Assembly: GCF_910592395.1 (NCBI RefSeq)
Contig: NC_088316.1
Coordinates: 16,616,001 to 16,680,000, forward strand
Reading direction: 5' to 3'
Origin: Lineus longissimus
Taxonomy: Eukaryota; Nemertea; Pilidiophora; Heteronemertea; Lineidae
Length of the DNA: 64,000 nt
The notes beneath the pieces were generated by a model that saw only the letters and a list, made by a program, of their open reading frames with translations, did no database searches and had not been told where the DNA came from. Shown here piece by piece: positions 35,701 through 45,256 of the stretch. Made by a program: the position numbers and the translations under genes. How positions within the stretch are numbered: position 1 is the stretch's first letter; the number at the start of each line of letters is the position of its first letter.

Positions 35701-37271
35701 CAACTTACCTTTAAATAATGGGCTGACTTTCCAAGCTGAGATTGGACTTAGACTAGAGAATTGGCCAAAGGAGACTTCAAGGAAGAACAATGGCATACCA
35801 CACAGGAACAGGAATGTCAAGTAAGGGACAAGAAAGGCACCTGAAGTGAAAAGAAGCACATAACAATTTAACAAAACCTTAGAGCCTTATGCAACAAATT
35901 CAACTGAAGTGACAACTCTTTGCCAAATTCACCAGAAAGTTTCCGTTGAAGATATCTCTTATCAGCAGAAAAAAACACTCATTCATTTGTCTTCTGTTTT
36001 CTTTGAGTTGACTTGCAACGTGATTCACGAGTGCCTAACAAAAACTTTGAAATTGCTCAGCACTTTAAAAGTGGCATATTTCCTTTATTCAATAATTCAC
36101 CCCTGAAATTATCGAATTACAATAATAAAAAATAATGACTTGCCTCCACCATTTCTATAGCATAAGTAAGGGAATCTCCAGATGTTCCCCAAGCCAACGG
36201 CATATCCAATGCACGACAGGAAGAAGTCCAATCGCCCAGACCAATTTCCTCGCGCATGGTTCTCATCGCCACTTTCTGTATCAGTACTAACGGTATCTGA
36301 ACTCCCAGATGATGTACTACTGCTTGACCCACTCAAACAGCTAGTGTGCTTGTGCTTGTTCGGCATATCAATACCTTGGCACTGTAAATGGAGAGAATTT
36401 TGGCTGAAAAATCAATCTTTTTTCAATCATGTGACCTTACTTTCCAGAGGTTGGTTTGCCGAGTCAGGCCATCCATTTATTATCATAACATATAACATGC
36501 ATTTATAAACTGCAGTTTTAAGGATTGACCGTAGGTACCGCCATTTTGGCTTGACCTTCAAATTCTAAAAGCAATTAGAACTTTATCAACACGTAGTGAA
36601 TGCTCATTCCAAGGGCTGGAGTCTGTTCTATGATATCCAGAAAACAGCCCTGTGGGTTTTAAATGAGCATTCACTACGTTTTGAAGTTCTAATTGCTTAA
36701 ATGATTTCAAGTACTAGCCAAAATGGCGGTACCTTTCGACTCAACCCTTGCTTAATAATATGATTCAGGGAACTCGTGAATCTAATAAAAGTCATATCCA
36801 GATATAACGCAAACATCTTTAAAAGACATTTAAGACAATAATAAACAAAGACAAGAAAGATGGAATCATGAACCTTTTGTCAGGAAACCGATTGTGACTA
36901 CTACATACTGTAGCCTGACTGTAGTGTAACTCTGTGAATTCACCACACCGGGACGGGATTGCCTGAATTTTATTTTTGATGATTTTCACCAGTCACTTAT
37001 TAGTGAGTCAAAAAATGGCTAGTTCTGGGCTAGTCAGTAAAGAATTATGTAATACGACAAATTTAACGTTCAAACTCAACCTTTAGATACCCGATATCAT
37101 ACTAAATAAAGTTTTCTGCGATGTGGCATTGAATGACTCACAATGACAATGGATTTTGCAAATCGGACGCACATGGAATTATCATGGAAGGTGGAAAAAA
37201 TAAAGGTGCAAAATAAAATGCGTTAAACTCACCTCAAAGAGAGCCTGTTTCGATGAAATATCGTCAGTCAT
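16664..37271 (-). CDS. SLC6 sodium/chloride-coupled transporter, glycine-transporter-like, complete
   Basis: Coding exons in transcript order: 37233-37271, 36144-36381, 35709-35840, 34607-34961, 34210-34342, 33889-34023, 22960-23063, 19520-19644, then 18550-18662 or 18387-18499, then 17691-17922, 17346-17446, 17020-17187, 16664-16867. Using one TM8 exon gives 2079 nt, 692 residues plus stop, 12 TM segments. Landmarks: [13 protein letters not shown] (TM1), YRNGGGAFLVPY, a Cys177-Cys186 pair in extracellular loop 2, [12 protein letters not shown] (TM6), [28 protein letters not shown] (TM7) and WGPAL..HREQY at the C-terminus. FGQFSS, PLFKG and NNCYRD fit glycine transporters best, but amine or proline relatives are not excluded, so no symbol is given. 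Start MTDDISSK follows an acceptor, so a 5' UTR exon lies upstream. Intron 6 is 10.8 kb. Confidence 0.94.
18387..18499 (-). CDS. SLC6 TM8 exon, copy A (downstream alternative)
   Basis: A 113-nt exon after CTGTTTCTAG and before GTTCGG. It encodes [17 protein letters not shown]...WSILFF...GLDTQ (codons 421-458). It starts in phase 1 after the exon at 19520-19644 and ends in phase 0 before FGMFET. It differs from copy B at five amino acids (L/M, V/L, I/V, V/L, T/S) and at roughly 18 nucleotides, many of them silent. Confidence 0.92.
18550..18662 (-). CDS. SLC6 TM8 exon, copy B (upstream alternative)
   Basis: A 113-nt twin of copy A after CTTGTAG and before GTATGC. It encodes [17 protein letters not shown]...WSVLFF...GLDSQ. 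Same length and phase as A, so either joins the flanking exons in frame. Including both would add 113 nt and shift the frame. Copies B and A are separated by only 50 nt (18500-18549). Confidence 0.92.
19709..20830. repeat. Three-unit ~300-bp tandem repeat element with GAC tract and terminal hairpin
   Basis: It lies in SLC6 intron 7. The phrase GACCTCTGTGACCTTGA recurs at 19843, 20157 and 20458 (periods 314 and 301), each time followed by AGGTCAAAT and later by GCCCCCT..TGGCCAA and GAAACGTGCC. The element ends in a (GAC)n-type tract around 20735-20775 and a perfect 11-bp hairpin, AGCTCACCTCT-GCTA-AGAGGTGAGCT, at 20798-20823. A matching GTGCTCACCT stands near 19719 at the left end. Such GAC-tailed, GTGACCTTGA-bearing repeats are, from memory, common in molluscan genomes. 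No protein is encoded. Confidence 0.85.
24071..24311. repeat. Four spaced copies of a CCAACTGCGCC...GTGCAAGTTGG hairpin unit
   Basis: Units start at 24071, 24130, 24220 and 24279. Each reads CCAACTGCGCC, a short T-rich stretch, AGTGGCC, then GTGCAAGTTGG, so the ends pair into a hairpin. A TTTTCCAA-type spacer follows. Spacing is 59, 90 and 59. A fifth remnant (GGCCAACTGC) stands near 24349. It lies inside SLC6 intron 6. Confidence 0.75.
30488..30668. mobile_element. Foldback MITE-like element, copy 1
   Basis: The left end TGTGACCCATCACAGCAAAAC is mirrored by GTTTTGCTGTGACGGGTCA at the right. The interior shares TTGGCAGGTTGAG, GGACTG, TTGTTCATTTC and TAGGCTCATCTT with the reverse complement of the element at 40750-40937, so these are two copies of one family. 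About 180 bp, no coding capacity. It sits in SLC6 intron 6. Confidence 0.75.
36520..36749. mobile_element. Foldback MITE with long inverted arms
   Basis: The left arm contains GGTACCGCCATTTTGGCT and later AGCAATTAGAACTT and GTAGTGAATGCTCATT. The right arm repeats these in reverse complement order (AATGAGCATTCACTAC, AAGTTCTAATTGCT, AGCCAAAATGGCGGTACC). The outermost AAGGATTGA / TCAACCCTT also pair imperfectly. Nearly the whole 230 bp is stem. It lies in SLC6 intron 1. Confidence 0.85.
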
Positions 37272-38077
37272 ATTCCTGAAGTAATTGCTGATCAGGTGAT
37301 GAAAAAATATAAACGACAAATGAATGAAAAGTGGGATTTTTCGTTCTTTTTCTGGCAGTTATTTCTTGTCTAATGTCTGAGTAATGAGAGGATGCCAGAG
37401 ATTAACAATGAATGCATGCATGCATTATTTAGTCTCGAACCAAGAGGTTTAAGGACGATGGATGCGTACATTGATGTGTGTGTATTGTAGTGTAACGAAA
37501 AAAGTTAACGCCCTGCAAGCGAGGTAATACTTTTTCGCCATCTGTCGGTTGACAAAGAAACGGATTTAGGATCTGCCTCCGGCTCCGCATCACTAATTGA
37601 CCAATAAGCGTAGATCGCATAGGAAAGTACTACTTTAAGAGATTTTATGCGTGGTCTCACTGTCCAGTTTGTGTGCTATTAGTGCAATCAGAATGTAGTT
37701 TCTCTGATATCATGAATTGAAGTTGTTTCTGGCGAACATTCTGATGAACTTTGAGCCTTATATGTTCACCGGCGTGGATTTGGGGATCCAATTAACCCGC
37801 TGAGCCATGAAACGTGTTGGACGCGTGAAATTAAGAGAAAAACAACCCCAAAAACTTCAGACCCCCCAAACCCTGAAATTATCGTGGTCATGACCTGTCA
37901 AAAATTCTATAGATTTATGCCCTCGGTGAGGTCTATCTGCCCCGTAAATATTAGATTCGAGTGAGATATTGTGAAAAGGTATTGTTGTTGATGTCTAAAG
38001 AAAAATGGGTTAAAATATATTATAGTGATGTGTAGCCTACACTCCGGATGCAGTGGACCGGCCTCGTTCGTCACCCT

Positions 38078-38466
38078 AAGGCCATTGGAATTATTAATCC
38101 GGTTTACCCTCCGAGAGATTAAAAAAGATGATGAGGCCTTTTTTCATTAATCATTATCGGTTTACAGCCTGATTTACTGGTCAAAACACGTGATTCGGCA
38201 TGGTCCAGTAAATGGATATCGGGTCAGTCATCAACAAGAGGCATTGAAAAATTGTCATTTTTTATGGTGGAGACCCTACCCTATCAAAGTTTTTATTGTG
38301 TTTTTCAATCAGTTTAGGTAAAGATGGACCACTTGAAAGATTGTTTGAATAAAAAAGATAATGGCAACAATAAAATAAATAGCTTTTTTCGAAAATAATG
38401 ATTGAAGAACGCTCTGAGCCCATGCAGGAGGTGGACGGTAAACCGGATTAATCATTCCCACGGCCT
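38078..38466. mobile_element. MITE, ~390 bp, with ~35-bp terminal inverted repeats
   Basis: The left terminus AAGGCCATTGGAATTATTAATCC and following GGTTTACCCTCC are matched on the right by GGACGGTAAACCGGATTAAT and CATTCCCACGGCCT read in reverse complement. The interior shows no coding capacity. The transposon superfamily is not identified, and no clear target duplication was seen. Confidence 0.75.
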
Positions 38467-38762
38467 AACCATAATCCTGACATAACCAGTGATTTTCAAT
38501 ATGCCGCCTCTCGATATTTCAAACGATACGAGGTAAGAGTATCTAAAACCTGTATCTCAGGATGCCTAACCATAAGGAAACCAAATTAGGAATGACACAG
38601 TGGGCTGCCCAGGGAGTCTAGCCCAGATGGATTGTCAAGATATCTTTTTACTCCTACGACAACGTCATAAAATGCACCTGCAGGGGCTGATCTAAGCCTT
38701 AGCATATAGGATCCATATCTTAGAAAGGTAGGCCTACTGCGTTTGAATCTACTTGGTCTGTG

Positions 38763-38800
38763 CAGAGTCTTTCAAATAAATATTTATTTGAAAGACTCTG
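38763..38800. repeat. Perfect 38-bp palindrome
   Basis: CAGAGTCTTTCAAATAAAT is followed without spacer by its exact reverse complement. It sits in the GT32 upstream region, about 730 bp before the start codon. Confidence 0.95.
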
Positions 38801-39532
38801 GTCTGTGTTGGACCGCAATACCTCAATGACGAGATTTCAGAGGGTTAACGTTGTTCCTTGGGGAGTTTCGCAAAGCCCCCGAAACGTCAACGCGAACGCT
38901 TATCCCATCGTCATATCGGGAGGTCGAACAATAAGATAGGCGTTTACGTAGACGTTGCGGTGGATTTGCGAAAACTCCCTACGATGTCACCCTCATGGAC
39001 ATGTTTTCAGCCAGACTCTTTCACCAGTCTCTTTTATCGATGTACATATACAGTGGAGCGAAAGGTCGACCAGTTATTGACTACGATACGGGAGTTATCA
39101 GCTGTGCTCATAATGACAAAGCCATGGCAATAAAACCAACGCAGCCTGAAAGAACATCGAAGGCAGGTATTTGATTCAGCATGATAGCTGAGTAAATTTG
39201 CCGAGATTATCATGAATCCACGCAATCGATCCGTCAATTGTAGTTTTTCTCCTAAATGCAGTCCACTTCGTATCCTAATTGTCTTCGTCATCCTCATCGG
39301 ACGACAGGACGAAGCCGGTCCACTGCGTCCGGAGTGCAGCCAAAAACTAGGAAACGAGCAGAAAAGGATAAGACCTCATCTTCTTTATCCAACACATGTA
39401 TATACTGCCGAGCATTTACAAATCCAGCGTGCCTTATCAGTACAGAAGTAGGCACACTTGGACAACTGATCTTTTCCCAAACTGATCTCACTGAGGATAT
39501 AACAAAAAGGGGATTTCATACGGACTGTAGTG

Positions 39533-40687
39533 ATGAAGGGACTAACTAAACTAATCGCATTTCCTCTGTGTTTATTAGCCGTCGTGATTGTTATCACTGT
39601 GTATAACCGTTCTTTCTTTCTCGTCACAAGGAAACCGTACCCGTATAGACGAGCTGATCCTCACTGGCTATCCCATCCTAAAGAGAAGTCCCGTTTGTTG
39701 GGTAGGCCTACTGCTCAAGGAAAGAAAGCAAACCCAAGGCATACAAATGAGGTACGGCCTGTTCCCCGCATTTTGCACCAAATGTACAAGGATAGGAACA
39801 TCCCAAAAATATACATCCAGTATGTCTCTTCGTGGATCAAGAACCATCCCAAATGGAAGTACATGTTTTGGTCAGATCAAGATGCCCGGATGCTCATCCA
39901 AGGACACTACCCAAAATATCTAAAGATGTACGATCACTTGGGTTCAAATTTGCAGCGTTCTGATGCGGCACGATATTTCATTCTTTATCATTATGGCGGG
40001 GTTTATGCGGACATGGACATGGACAGCCTTCGTCCTCTGGACGACCTTCTGCCCAAATATTCAGGCAAGTGCGTTTTCGCGCAAGAACCAGGCCTAGAAT
40101 CACTTTTTCTCTACGGCGCACGTGTTGTTCCCATGAACGCTTTCATGATTTGTACAAAATGTCACCAGTTTTTGAACTTCGTCATTGATAATCTCATGAA
40201 GCGCCCTATGGCACCGAATACTGAAGGAGCAGTTTTGATCAGGACTGGACCATTGATGCTGCAGAAAGTGCTAGCAATGTACAAGGAAAGCACAAAATGT
40301 GGCAACACGTCAGCGAAATCATGTGACGTCATTGTTGCGCCATCTTCCATGTTCATGCCTACTTGGGACCCGGAAATAACCGAAATATTTAAAAATCGCT
40401 GCAAAATCATTGAGGACATTCGAATAAGTGACGTGGAGGTGTGCTTCAAACTTAGAGCAATGAATTACAGTAGTAAAATCCCCAAAGATGCATATACAAA
40501 TCATTTGTTCCTCCACATTGGTTGGTACGATGGTGAATATGAGGATGGGGGAGTGGTTGACATTTTCAAGATTGTGACGCGGGTTGTACGCTATGTCTCT
40601 GCTGACAATCAGGATGAGCAACTACATCATAATGCAGGTCTGACGACATGCCGACTTATCGGCGGTTCACGTTCATCCTATACATAA
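39533..40687 (+). CDS. GT32-family (DXD) type II membrane glycosyltransferase, intronless
   Basis: A 384-residue single-exon gene. There is a short cytosolic start, an uncleaved signal anchor at about residues 6-24 (LIAFPLCLLAVVIVITVY), a basic stem, and a luminal catalytic domain from about residue 78. Family signatures are VPRILHQMYKD, SWIKNHPKWKY, SDQDARMLI, RSDAARYFILYHYGG and the metal/nucleotide-sugar DXD motif ADMDMD near residues 159-164. These place it in the glycosyltransferase sugar-binding DXD group (OCH1/MIPC-synthase/A4GNT-like, GT32). It presumably acts in the Golgi; donor and acceptor cannot be told. A GTG codon lies one position upstream, but the ATG at 39533 is the natural start. 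The 3' UTR would contain the MITE at 40750-40937 and end after AATAAA at 41077. Confidence 0.88.
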   Translation: MKGLTKLIAFPLCLLAVVIVITVYNRSFFLVTRKPYPYRRADPHWLSHPKEKSRLLGRPTAQGKKANPRHTNEVRPVPRILHQMYKDRNIPKIYIQYVSSWIKNHPKWKYMFWSDQDARMLIQGHYPKYLKMYDHLGSNLQRSDAARYFILYHYGGVYADMDMDSLRPLDDLLPKYSGKCVFAQEPGLESLFLYGARVVPMNAFMICTKCHQFLNFVIDNLMKRPMAPNTEGAVLIRTGPLMLQKVLAMYKESTKCGNTSAKSCDVIVAPSSMFMPTWDPEITEIFKNRCKIIEDIRISDVEVCFKLRAMNYSSKIPKDAYTNHLFLHIGWYDGEYEDGGVVDIFKIVTRVVRYVSADNQDEQLHHNAGLTTCRLIGGSRSSYT

Positions 40688-40749
40688 TGTAAATTGTCTC
40701 CCTTTCATCAGTGAAGGATGGATAATACGCACAACGCTGGTAGGTCGAC

Positions 40750-40937
40750 GTGACCCGTTCTAGCAAAACCAGTCGCATGTAGCTAGTAAGATGAGCCTAG
40801 GATGACACCTGGAGATAATAGAAGAAATTGATGTCGTCAGACTTCACAAAAGGCAGCCTAGTGAAATGAACAAACAGTCCGTCTCAACCTGCCAAGCTCA
40901 GAGGGACATGCGACTGGTTTTGCTGGAACGGGTCACA
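40750..40937. mobile_element. Foldback MITE-like element, copy 2
   Basis: The ends GTGACCCGTTCTAGCAAAAC and GTTTTGCTGGAACGGGTCAC form terminal inverted repeats, extended by CAGTCGCATGT / ACATGCGACTG for about 31 bp. It is the same family as 30488-30668, inserted in the opposite orientation of the internal core. It lies between the GT32 stop codon and its AATAAA, so it is probably transcribed in the 3' UTR. Confidence 0.8.
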
Positions 40938-41076
40938 AATATATCGGACAAAGGCTGTGAAAATGGGCATGCTTGCCATAAAAAAACCCGTGAAAGTGCC
41001 TTATCTGACCTTACACCTGGAATAGAGAAAGTTTTTGTGGGATGTGTCTGTGAAGAATGTCGACTAGGCTATAACA

Positions 41077-41082
41077 AATAAA
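41077..41082 (+). promoter_or_regulatory. Polyadenylation signal, probably for the GT32 gene
   Basis: AATAAA on the plus strand about 390 bp after the glycosyltransferase stop codon, followed by a T/A-rich stretch. Confidence 0.5.
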
Positions 41083-42946
41083 AGTTATAAAACTTCTAAA
41101 GCGTTTCTGAAATGTTTTGCACGACGTCGCCTTTTGAAAGCACATAGGCCTGACGATTCGGCTTGGCCTTGGGTTGGTTTCGTAGTTGCCCCCCATCACC
41201 TCACACCAACCACGACCCCCCCCCCCCCAGAACTTCCCCCGCCATGGTATTTTCCGTAAAGAAGGGCTATAGGCAGGGGCAGGAGGGTTAATGTGCATGA
41301 ACACTAACGGTACTATCCAGAAGCTCAGGCCAATAACACTCAGCACTATCGACCGAGCTTTTGTGGGCGAGGGGAGGAGGATATACGACAGACTCTGGAT
41401 TATCGAGGATGTAACGGCACTGGGTCATGTTTGATTCAGCACTAAATATATCCCGCTTTAGCGTGAATAGTATTACGTAGGTCTAATGATGAGAGAGACC
41501 CCTATTGGCTACTTCGTGTAGCTTTGACTTGCCAACCTAGATGCTGCCTATGAAGTCCCTTTAAAACGAAAGAATAAGGCTGATTACTCCAAGGTGTGGG
41601 GTATCCTGGACGTACATGCCATATATATACCAGTTGCTAAACAACTAGGATTTTCCCAGCCTCCGCCCAAATCCAAAACTCACACCCTATTCTGGCCTTA
41701 TTCTTTCGTTTTCTGCTGGGGAGGGCGAGCACCTCCAATGTGTTCTTCACTTGGATGGGGTATTTTGCTTGTCCTTGCACAAGCACCAGGTCAATGAAAT
41801 GTCGGCATAGTCTCATTCAAGGCCTCCAGATTCAGGCTCGTCAGGTTGCGACATTGTCGTACTGATAGCATGGCAAGAATTGTGGTGGAGGTGACCGTCA
41901 CGGTGTCTCTGGGCTATTCCATGTTGACAGGACTTGATAGTTCATGGAAAGGAACAGGAACATTCCATGGTGAAGATCTTGCCTCTAAAGACAGCACAGG
42001 CGATTCCATGATGGCAGGGACAGTGTCCACGGACAGTATTGGAAATATGACATTGGCGGGGACTATCTCAAGATAGTCACAGGAGTACGGGTAATCTCAT
42101 GGTTGTTGGGACAGTATTGCTGTCCTGGACAGTGGGCAGAAGTGTTTCTCGACACCATGGGCATATGTATAATGATGGCTCAATTGACCATGTCTGTATG
42201 GAGGACGGACATTGTCCACCTTTTCGAGTCACAACACTGTCACATACATCGTCATATTTTCAATCCTGTCCAATGATACTGATAGAGAAATACAATAACT
42301 GATTATTTTACTAGAATTTGTATGTTTCATGATAATCAAATACATCTCATAAAATATATAATTACCGAATATCTATATCCAACAATCACACCATAACATT
42401 TCAAACAACATTTTAAAACCTCTTAATAATTACAATAATATATCAACAAATCAGCTATATTTGAACATTATACCAACAATGGACATAGTGTAGACTGGGA
42501 CAACGTTACTGTGCTCAATTCCAGGGAGGAGAAGCTTTATCGTAGAAAATATATGGAAGCAATTCAGATTAAACACCACGAACTAGAACTTAACAGAGAC
42601 AATGGACTATTTTTCCCAGGAGCTTATGACAGGCTCATAAATTCATTCAGCCATTCACAGACATTGCAAGGAATTACTAAACATTTAACTGTGTTGTATT
42701 GGACCTCCACTTATACTTGCCATCATCACAATGAAAACGCATGCTATTATGCAGGACTGTTAAATACTATAAGTAACTGGTCTGCTATCTATTACCAAAC
42801 CTGTGCCAATCACTTGTACACTTGACAACTGAGTTTTGAAGACGGTCTCTCTGACGAGTTCACACTAATGTTTGCAGGCTCTATCAGTCTATGGTTGAAC
42901 ACACAGTATAGAATCTAGGATGGAAGTTCAAACAATGTCAACAATG
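41083..42946. other. Convergent intergenic region with degenerate GACA/TGTC words
   Basis: No gene recognised. A C homopolymer lies near 41217-41230. The stretch 41830-42250 is rich in GACATTG, GACAGTGTC, GGACAGT and CATTGTCC words. It resembles in composition the decayed sequence at 2791-3811 and the core of the 67-bp array. The 3' UTR of the zinc-finger gene (minus) must lie at the right end. Confidence 0.4.
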
Positions 42947-45256
42947 TCATTTCGAGGAGTCAACTTGACCGTCATCCACTTGATGAACATTCATATGACG
43001 TCTCAAGATTGACGAATCGTTAAATTTCTTATCACAGATTTTACACGCGTAAGGACGCTCGCCACTGTGAATTCGTTCGTGTCGCTGCATTGCCTGTTTT
43101 TGCGTAAATCCTTTGCCGCAATAAGAGCAGACATGACTCCGTTTACTTTCATGAATTGCCATGTGAATTTTCAGAGAATTCTTCTGCATGAACCCCTTTC
43201 CACAGGTTTGGCAGAAATAATTTTTCCCTGTGTTATGTAACATCATATGTTGCCGCAGCGACGTCTTGAATGAGAAATCCTTATAACAAACTTCGCACTT
43301 AAATGGGCGGACCCCAAGATGAAGGTTTTGGTGTTCAACCAATGAATGCTTCTGTGAGAAGCTTTTTCCACATTCTTGACATATAAAACCAGAGCGTTGT
43401 TCCTGGTGGAACATCTTGATGTGAATTTGCAGTTTATGAGCAGAAGAAACTGTTTTATCACATTCGCTGCACGTGACAGCGTTCTTCACACCTCCCTTTT
43501 CAATTTTATGAACCTTCATGTGTTCATTTAAAGACGTTGAAGATGTGAAAACATCAGAACAAATATGACAAGAGAAGCTCTTGGATCTCTCGTGACTTTT
43601 CATATGATCATAAAGATCTTTCTCTTCTTTGAAACATTTAGAGCAAACTTTGCAAGTGTACCGTCCCTCAACCTGACAATGCTTCCAGTGAGACCTCATG
43701 TCCTCGCAATCATTCGTTTCATAACAGCACATATCACACTTGAAAGGCTTTCCGATTTCGCTCTCAAGAGCATCAAGGCTTTGATAAAGAAAATTTGCAT
43801 TCAAATTCAAATCAGTAGGGACTGGCAGAGGATTTGCATGAGCAGTTGCCAAATTCTTTTCTTTGTTATGCCCAATTTGTTTTAAACCAACTAATGCAGG
43901 TGGCACATAACTTAAATTTCCCTCCGGTTGCATAGGAAATCTCAAAGCACCTTTATCTGAGAAAACAGCAGCAGTATTGCCGCCATATAGATTGACCATT
44001 TCTTTAGTATCTGCAGTTGATTGAGAATTTCCTTGGCTATCCCATTTAGACCAAGACTGGACAGGAAAGGACAGTGACCTCTTCAAAACTGGACTTTTTT
44101 CAGAGTAATTGCCATTGCTATTTTTCCCAGATAAATTCAGCCCAAAGGCACTAGATGTTGGCCAATCTTCAATGCAACTTCCAGACTCGGAACCCTCGTC
44201 ATCAAATCTAGCAAAAGAAGAACTGGCCACTGGATGATTAGGTAACGAAACTGTTGTAACTGGCTGTTTTGGCCGCAGATAATTTGAAGGCACATCAGGG
44301 ATAGAGAAGGAGTGCAACATTCCAACACCATCCGGATACAGTCTGTTTTGACACTTGGAAACTGCAGATGATGATGAGTCACTACCTGAATATCCCTGTG
44401 CCGTTATAATCTGATGTTCCTCAATGTCTGAGGTGACACTTTCGGCAGGAGATGATGAAGACCAAGAATAAGGACTACCAACATCTCCTGTAAACACCTC
44501 AAAGGTTTTGCTTGACAAGAGTCTTGGTCGAAGCGGAATTTTTCCACGTCTAGCCAATCGTTTGATTGCGGCATTCCGTACGCGCTGAGCCAAATCCCAT
44601 ATTTCCTGTGTTTTAAGCGAGAGTTTGTCTTCGCACAAAGAGTTGCTAAAATTTGACACCTTTTCACCCACAGTATCCACATTTTTGACAGATGAGGGTT
44701 TACTTGGAGACGTGTCAACACCTTCATGTGGAGGTGATGGCTCAGTTGGACTAGTAACGACTGAACTGGAAGAAGTAGGATTGTTTTTCAACCGCGCTTT
44801 GAGGGAACTGATAGCCTGTTTCATTGGCTGCAGTTTCTTTTGTCGAAAATCGATGATTACGTCGCCTTCATCAGGAATCTTGCTTTCCACATTATCCTTA
44901 TCCATTACGTTGTATTCAGTTGAAGACAATTTTGAACTATTCCCAACTCTCTCTCCAGACATTCCAGATTCAAAATCATTCTTATTTTGAATCTGCAAAG
45001 GTGTAACAAGGAGTTCTTCCGTTGCACGTTGAGCAGTCCGCTGACACAGAAATATCTCCAGCAAATCCCGGAGTCGATCCACCGCCTCCCAATTTCCTTT
45101 GACAAAATGGATGTTGTCGTCGGAACGAAAAGAGATTGTTGCTCCAGTATCTGTTTCCAACTTATCCAAGAATTTTGCGAGATTACCAGGAATGTAACTT
45201 ATGACTTTTGGATCAATGGAAGCAGTTACAGTCATAAACACAGTCATTTTCACCAT
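42947..45256 (-). CDS. Nine-finger C2H2 zinc-finger protein with possible KH-like N-terminus, intronless
   Basis: A 769-residue single-exon gene, starting MVKMTVFM in good context (AAAATGG). Residues about 1-80 (IPGNLAKFLDKLETDTGATI ... IHFVKGNWEAVDRL) alternate strand and helix and end in a G-N-W-E-A-V turn as in KH-type folds; this is a weak inference. Residues about 80-500 are Ser/Pro-rich and disordered. Nine zinc fingers follow (about 503-760). The first is atypical (CDMC...HWKHC, C2HC). The others are standard C2H2, beginning YTCKVC, FSCHIC, VTCSEC, FICQEC, FKCEVC, YFCQTC, HVCSYC and YACKIC. The last is preceded by a canonical HSGERPY linker. It is likely a nuclear DNA-binding regulator; I do not recognise an orthologue. 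Absence of introns suggests a retrogene or a lineage-specific expansion. Confidence 0.9.
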   Translation of the reverse strand: MVKMTVFMTVTASIDPKVISYIPGNLAKFLDKLETDTGATISFRSDDNIHFVKGNWEAVDRLRDLLEIFLCQRTAQRATEELLVTPLQIQNKNDFESGMSGERVGNSSKLSSTEYNVMDKDNVESKIPDEGDVIIDFRQKKLQPMKQAISSLKARLKNNPTSSSSVVTSPTEPSPPHEGVDTSPSKPSSVKNVDTVGEKVSNFSNSLCEDKLSLKTQEIWDLAQRVRNAAIKRLARRGKIPLRPRLLSSKTFEVFTGDVGSPYSWSSSSPAESVTSDIEEHQIITAQGYSGSDSSSSAVSKCQNRLYPDGVGMLHSFSIPDVPSNYLRPKQPVTTVSLPNHPVASSSFARFDDEGSESGSCIEDWPTSSAFGLNLSGKNSNGNYSEKSPVLKRSLSFPVQSWSKWDSQGNSQSTADTKEMVNLYGGNTAAVFSDKGALRFPMQPEGNLSYVPPALVGLKQIGHNKEKNLATAHANPLPVPTDLNLNANFLYQSLDALESEIGKPFKCDMCCYETNDCEDMRSHWKHCQVEGRYTCKVCSKCFKEEKDLYDHMKSHERSKSFSCHICSDVFTSSTSLNEHMKVHKIEKGGVKNAVTCSECDKTVSSAHKLQIHIKMFHQEQRSGFICQECGKSFSQKHSLVEHQNLHLGVRPFKCEVCYKDFSFKTSLRQHMMLHNTGKNYFCQTCGKGFMQKNSLKIHMAIHESKRSHVCSYCGKGFTQKQAMQRHERIHSGERPYACKICDKKFNDSSILRRHMNVHQVDDGQVDSSK

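Larger units (their letters stand above)
37272..39532. other. SLC6 / GT32 divergent intergenic region
   Basis: Between the SLC6 start codon (minus) and the GT32 start codon (plus). An acceptor-like TTCAG just before the SLC6 start indicates a noncoding SLC6 leader exon somewhere upstream, not located. The region holds a MITE (38078-38466) and a perfect 38-bp palindrome (38763-38800). No other gene recognised. Confidence 0.6.
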
